From assembly GCF_050589625.1 (NCBI RefSeq), contig NZ_JBNGOP010000004.1, positions 186,001 to 250,000 on the forward strand: a DNA stretch of 64,000 nucleotides, read 5' to 3'. Below the pieces are notes generated by a model. It did not search any database and was not told the origin of the DNA. It saw only the letters and a list, made by a program, of their open reading frames with translations. A program made the position numbers and the translations under genes. Positions 60,493-64,000 of this stretch are shown here, one piece after another (positions within the stretch are counted from its first letter, which is position 1; every line of letters begins with the position of its first letter). The DNA is from Pelagihabitans sp947500445. Lineage in GTDB: Bacteria > Bacteroidota > Bacteroidia > Flavobacteriales > Flavobacteriaceae.

Positions 60493-61878
60493 ATGAATAA
60501 AGGAATCGTTTTATTGCTGGTCGTAGGTTGGTTCGGAATGGCCAAGGCCCAGACGGAAGATGAAAAACAGTTGAAAATGCTTTTTGATGCCGCACTGACG
60601 GAGGGTAAGGCCTACCAATGGCTTGGTCACCTCTCCAATCAGATCGGTGGTCGTTTGTCAGGATCCGTTGAGGCCGAATTGGCGGTGACCTACACTAAAA
60701 AACAGATGGATTCACTTGGCCTGGACAAGGTTTGGCTGCAGCCGGTAAAAGTTCCGAAATGGGTACGGGGAAATCCCGAGTTCGCCTATTTAGAAACCGA
60801 CCCAGGAATAACGACCAATCTGCCCATCTGCGCTCTGGGAGGTTCAGTGGCAACCCCGGCGGGCGGTCTTAAGGCAAATGTGGTCGAGGTACAGGGCATT
60901 GAAGAACTGGAACAACTTGGCAAGGACAAGGTGGAAGGGAAAATCGTGTTTTTTAACAGGCCCATGGAACCGACTTTGATCAATACGTTTAGCGCATATT
61001 CGGGTTGTGTGGATCAGCGGTATTCGGGAGCCGAAGCAGCGGCCAAGCACGGAGCAGTAGGCGTTATCGTGCGTTCGATGAACCTTCGTATGGACGATTT
61101 TCCACACACGGGATCCATGGGCTACGGGGATACTCCCGTAAAAGACCGGATTCCCGCTGCGGCCATAAGTACCAATGGCGCGCAATTTTTGAGTACTACA
61201 TTGAAGTTAAAACCGAATATCAATTTTTATTTCCGTCAAAATTGCAAGCAACTGGAAGATGTCGATTCGTTCAATGTCATTGGGGAAATAACCGGAAGTG
61301 TCCACCCCGAGAAAGTGATGGTCGTTGGCGGGCATTTGGATTCGTGGGACCTTGGGGACGGTTCCCATGACGATGGAGCCGGTTGTGTGCAGAGTATGGA
61401 GGTATTGCGCCTCTTGAAAAAGACCGGATACCGACCACGGCACACCATTCGTGCGGTGTTGTTCATGAACGAGGAAAACGGTTTGCGGGGCGGTAACGAA
61501 TATGCTGCAGTTGCTAAGGACAAAGGAGAAAAACATGTGTTTGCCCTGGAGAGCGATTCGGGAGGCTTTACCCCAAGAGGTTTCACTTTCGATTGTTCCG
61601 ATGCGGATCTGAAAAAAATACAGAACTGGAAAGGCCTGTTTGAACCGTATTTGCTACACATTTTTGAAAAAGGGTACGGAGGTGCCGATATCAACCCCTT
61701 AAAACAAGAGGGTATCGTTTTGGCAGGACTTCGTCCGGATTCGCAGCGGTATTTTGACCACCACCATGCCGAAAACGATACTTTTGAACACATTAACAAA
61801 CGAGAGCTCGAATTGGGAGCAGCAGCCATGGCCAGTTTGGTATATCTGTTCGACAGTCAAACTTCAACGGCTAAATAG
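60493..61878 (+). CDS. Exported M28-family zinc peptidase (carboxypeptidase Q-like)
   Basis: 461-aa exported metallopeptidase: ATG 60493 gives a signal peptide (LLLVVGWFGMAKAQ). PA domain insertion near residues 110-240, then the M28 catalytic core: VVGGHLDSWDLGDGSHDDGAG (His and Asp ligands), FMNEENGLRGGNEYA (Glu catalytic/ligand), FALESDSGGFTPRG and DHHHAENDTFEHINKRELELGA. All zinc ligands are seen. Family enzymes cleave dipeptides or amino-terminal residues. The earlier in-frame ATG at 60424 would put a long hydrophilic stretch before the signal and is rejected. Confidence 0.93.
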   Translation: MNKGIVLLLVVGWFGMAKAQTEDEKQLKMLFDAALTEGKAYQWLGHLSNQIGGRLSGSVEAELAVTYTKKQMDSLGLDKVWLQPVKVPKWVRGNPEFAYLETDPGITTNLPICALGGSVATPAGGLKANVVEVQGIEELEQLGKDKVEGKIVFFNRPMEPTLINTFSAYSGCVDQRYSGAEAAAKHGAVGVIVRSMNLRMDDFPHTGSMGYGDTPVKDRIPAAAISTNGAQFLSTTLKLKPNINFYFRQNCKQLEDVDSFNVIGEITGSVHPEKVMVVGGHLDSWDLGDGSHDDGAGCVQSMEVLRLLKKTGYRPRHTIRAVLFMNEENGLRGGNEYAAVAKDKGEKHVFALESDSGGFTPRGFTFDCSDADLKKIQNWKGLFEPYLLHIFEKGYGGADINPLKQEGIVLAGLRPDSQRYFDHHHAENDTFEHINKRELELGAAAMASLVYLFDSQTSTAK

Positions 61879-61936
61879 GGCGGGGTAAATACATTGTTAC
61901 GGCATTTTCCGGTTTTTAAACTCCAATCAAAAAAGG

Positions 61937-61944
61937 TACCTTTG
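61937..61944 (+). promoter_or_regulatory. -7 promoter element before the PPIase gene
   Basis: TACCTTTG (TAnnTTTG), 22 bp before the ATG. Confidence 0.55.
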
Positions 61945-61966
61945 CCGCTCATAAAAAAAGAGCGAT

Positions 61967-62899
61967 ATGCAAGATGGTATTTATGCCAAATTCGACACCA
62001 CAAAAGGTGAGATTTTGGTGAAACTTACACACGATAAAACCCCTGGAACGGTCGGTAATTTTGTATCCTTGGCCGAAGGGACGAAAAAAAACACGGTAAA
62101 ATCTGAAGGGGAACCGTATTACGACGGTCTTAAATTTCACCGCGTCATTCCCGATTTTATGATACAGGGAGGATGCCCCCAGGGTACAGGTACCGGAGAT
62201 GCCGGATACAAATTCGACGATGAGTTCCATCCGGAACTTGTGCACGATGCTCCCGGAGTACTTTCCATGGCCAATGCGGGCCCGGGTACCAATGGCAGTC
62301 AATTCTTTATTACCCATATCGCGACCCCTTGGTTGGATAACAAGCATACTGTGTTCGGACATGTGGCCACCGGTCAGGAAATAGTCGATGCTATTGCCCA
62401 AAACGATGTTATCGAGCGCTTGGAAATCGTAAGGGTCGGAGAAGAGGCCAAAGCCTGGGATGCCAATGCCGCCTTCGATAGTCTGGCCGCTACAAAAGCA
62501 GCTAGGGAAGCCGAAGCGAAAAAACAACAGGCGGCCGAGCTTGACAAAGTAGCTGCAGGTTTCAACGAGACCGCTAGCGGTTTGCGTTACCAGATCATCC
62601 AAAAAGGCGATGGCGCCAAAGCGCAGGCAGGAGATAAGGTAGCGGTGCATTACGAAGGATCTTTGTTGAACGGCCAAGTTTTTGACTCTTCGTACAAAAG
62701 AAATGAACCTATTGCGTTTCAAGTTGGCGTAGGCCAGGTAATTCCAGGTTGGGACGAAGGCATTATGCTTTTGGAAGTTGGCGATAAGGCGCGTTTTGTA
62801 ATTCCATCGGATTTGGGATACGGCAGTGCCGGTGCAGGTGGTGTCATACCGCCGAACGCTACCCTCATATTTGATGTAGAATTGATGAAGGTGGGCTAG
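61967..62899 (+). CDS. Cyclophilin-FKBP fusion peptidyl-prolyl isomerase
   Basis: 310-aa protein joining two isomerase types. Residues 5-150 are cyclophilin (FHRVIPDFMIQGGCPQGTGTG, SMANAGPGTNGSQFFITH), residues 165-200 a charged helical linker (AAKAAREAEAKKQQAAELDK), and 205-310 an FKBP (GDKVAVHYEGSLLNGQVFDSS, FQVGVGQVIPGWDEGIMLLE, PPNATLIFDVELMKVG). No signal peptide, so cytoplasmic. It accelerates folding of proline-containing proteins. Similar fusions occur in Bacteroidota. Confidence 0.95.
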   Translation: MQDGIYAKFDTTKGEILVKLTHDKTPGTVGNFVSLAEGTKKNTVKSEGEPYYDGLKFHRVIPDFMIQGGCPQGTGTGDAGYKFDDEFHPELVHDAPGVLSMANAGPGTNGSQFFITHIATPWLDNKHTVFGHVATGQEIVDAIAQNDVIERLEIVRVGEEAKAWDANAAFDSLAATKAAREAEAKKQQAAELDKVAAGFNETASGLRYQIIQKGDGAKAQAGDKVAVHYEGSLLNGQVFDSSYKRNEPIAFQVGVGQVIPGWDEGIMLLEVGDKARFVIPSDLGYGSAGAGGVIPPNATLIFDVELMKVG

Positions 62900-62928
62900 T
62901 CCATCGGAACTTTTAGAATCTTATAAAA

Positions 62929-62956
62929 AAAGACCTTGGGAAACCAGGGTCTTTTT
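62929..62956. terminator. Intrinsic terminator after the PPIase gene
   Basis: AAAGACCTTGG-GAAA-CCAGGGTCTTT with one wobble pair, then TTTAT. Confidence 0.88.
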
Positions 62957-63067
62957 ATGTCCGTTTTGTACGGACCTTCGCAAATAATTGGGTGTTCCGT
63001 CAAATTTGAAGGGCAGGCCTTGGAAATTTCTTATCTTGCATAAGTAAACAATCAACCCATTTCCGAT

Positions 63068-64000
63068 ATGAAAAATACACTGCACTTTCGTTTATTTATT
63101 GTCGTCTTACTGATGTTCGTTTCTTGTTCAAAAGAAGAAACCTACCCTACCGATCAAATTGCTGGGGAACCTTTGGATATGCAAGAGGAACCGTTTTCAA
63201 AAACGCAAATCGATGAAATCATTGAAAAGGAACTTTCCGCTAAGGGCGAGTTTAATTGGAATAGCGTTTCCGACAAGGTGCTCTGGAGTGCCGTGAAGCA
63301 TTCTGAGGAAGTTTTGACTATAGGATATAACGGAGACAATGGTGGTTTTGAGAATAAAAATTCCAGTACTGCCTTGAACGCCAAAAACAACATTATCGAA
63401 TTGGTTCGGAAATTGGAAGACAAGAACCCGGACGCTACTGAAAAATCCTCCAAAGTATTGTTGTACGATGATGCCACACTGACCCTCATCGATGTAAGGG
63501 CCACAAATATGGCCACCATTGCCGAATTGCGCAAAAATAAGGATATACGCTATTTGGAACCCGCCGGATATCCGTTTTTACAACAAACAGCGGAATCGAA
63601 ATCGGATCTATCCAGCTTGGGCTGCGGATTTGAGGGCGAAGTGGTGCGACAAGAAGACTTTATCCCGATTCTCCCCAATGCCAAAATGCCCTGGAATTTT
63701 CCTTTGCACAATATCGATCGGGCTTGGGACTATAGCACTGGGAGCGGTATTACCATTGGTGTTGTCGATACCGGGCTATCGGCGGGGCAGTCGTTGTTGG
63801 GAACCGATTTCGGTAATGGGTATTCCAATACGGGAAGAACGATCGAAAGTTATGGGGTATATGTAGATTCTTTCTGGCCATGGTCCACAAAGACCGATGG
63901 TCCCGATGATAAGTGCGGTCATGGTACCAGTATGTCGGCAGCGGCTACCGCTCCTCGAAACGATATGGGACTACCGGTGGGGGTCGCCTACAACGCGGAC
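63068..64000 (+). CDS. S8-family serine protease lipoprotein (3' truncated)
   Basis: First 311 residues, open at the right window edge. Signal with lipobox (FVSCSKEE), a propeptide-like region (residues 30-200) and the start of the subtilase domain: GITIGVVDTGLSAGQ has the catalytic Asp, and DDKCGHGTSMSAAA has the catalytic His. The Ser (in the GTS motif) lies beyond the window. Cysteines near CGFEGE and KCGH may form a disulfide. Probably a surface or periplasmic protease. Confidence 0.9.
   Translation, partial: MKNTLHFRLFIVVLLMFVSCSKEETYPTDQIAGEPLDMQEEPFSKTQIDEIIEKELSAKGEFNWNSVSDKVLWSAVKHSEEVLTIGYNGDNGGFENKNSSTALNAKNNIIELVRKLEDKNPDATEKSSKVLLYDDATLTLIDVRATNMATIAELRKNKDIRYLEPAGYPFLQQTAESKSDLSSLGCGFEGEVVRQEDFIPILPNAKMPWNFPLHNIDRAWDYSTGSGITIGVVDTGLSAGQSLLGTDFGNGYSNTGRTIESYGVYVDSFWPWSTKTDGPDDKCGHGTSMSAAATAPRNDMGLPVGVAYNAD

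Noticed and set aside
61949..62722. 257-codon minus-strand frame
   Set aside because: Shadow of the cyclophilin-FKBP gene, which is certain.

Overview
The window reads as chromosomal DNA of a marine-type member of the Flavobacteriaceae (Bacteroidota), perhaps near Maribacter, Zobellia or Arenibacter. This is inferred from gene content and signals, not from a search. The signs are: promoter -7 elements of the form TAnnTTTG, few Shine-Dalgarno sites, many short SPII lipoproteins, eukaryotic-type GSII beside GSIII, a DnaJ with a halved zinc finger, and LytTR/LytS signalling. No phage, insertion sequence, CRISPR array or rRNA is visible. Two genes are cut by the window edges: a 2-keto-3-deoxygluconate (KDG) kinase at the left and an S8 protease at the right.

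Layout. 1-6.7 kb: a plus-strand uronate/KDG operon (kdgK, eda, a three-gene TRAP transporter, a DUF1080 lipoprotein, a Gfo/Idh/MocA oxidoreductase). 6.8-11.8 kb: an accessory stretch with AraC and TetR regulators, SRPBCC and DinB proteins and three decayed gene remnants. 11.8-16.4 kb: tRNA-Arg, apt, small ORFs, a cation exchanger and a surface protein. 16.5-19.9 kb: divergent glnA (GSII) and glnN (GSIII). 20-25.8 kb: purM, a Rieske/thioredoxin/ApbE set, prfA, pyrF. 26.6-35.6 kb: an alpha/beta hydrolase, a LytS/LytTR pair, DUF4197, purU, a four-helix protein, Lrp, and a membrane protein with a C-terminal LuxR-type HTH. 35.6-41.5 kb: Na+/alanine symporter, MscS, secreted proteins. 41.5-45.5 kb: glnK-amtB-porin, crcB and two small membrane proteins. 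45.9-50.7 kb: MazG-like protein, an AT-rich HEPN-like ORF, ilvE, mnmD, an epimerase. 51.2-58.5 kb: grpE-dnaJ, then an ABC exporter/MscS/outer-membrane/sigma-54-activator operon. 58.6-64 kb: a secreted protein, PPK2, M28 peptidase, a cyclophilin-FKBP fusion and the S8 protease.

Two signals go beyond ordinary annotation. First, a dispersed family of palindromic repeats lies between genes. Two 161-bp copies have perfect 24-bp terminal inverted repeats in which both arms changed together. There are also a 185-bp form, a 75-bp deletion form, a 374-bp composite and three minimal 25-26-bp palindromes; all copies are flanked by or touch gene ends. Second, the two nitrogen-assimilation loci, 25 kb apart (glnA/glnN and glnK-amtB-porin), share a C-rich motif (TACCCCC-N8-A-(G/A)GGGT) upstream of their genes, a candidate nitrogen regulon operator.

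Small features found by reading between the longer ORFs include a 50-aa conserved-looking protein converging on apt, a 20-aa hydrophobic peptide with its own terminator, a 59-aa membrane protein beside crcB, and a promoter-hairpin-terminator unit after dnaJ that may be a small RNA.
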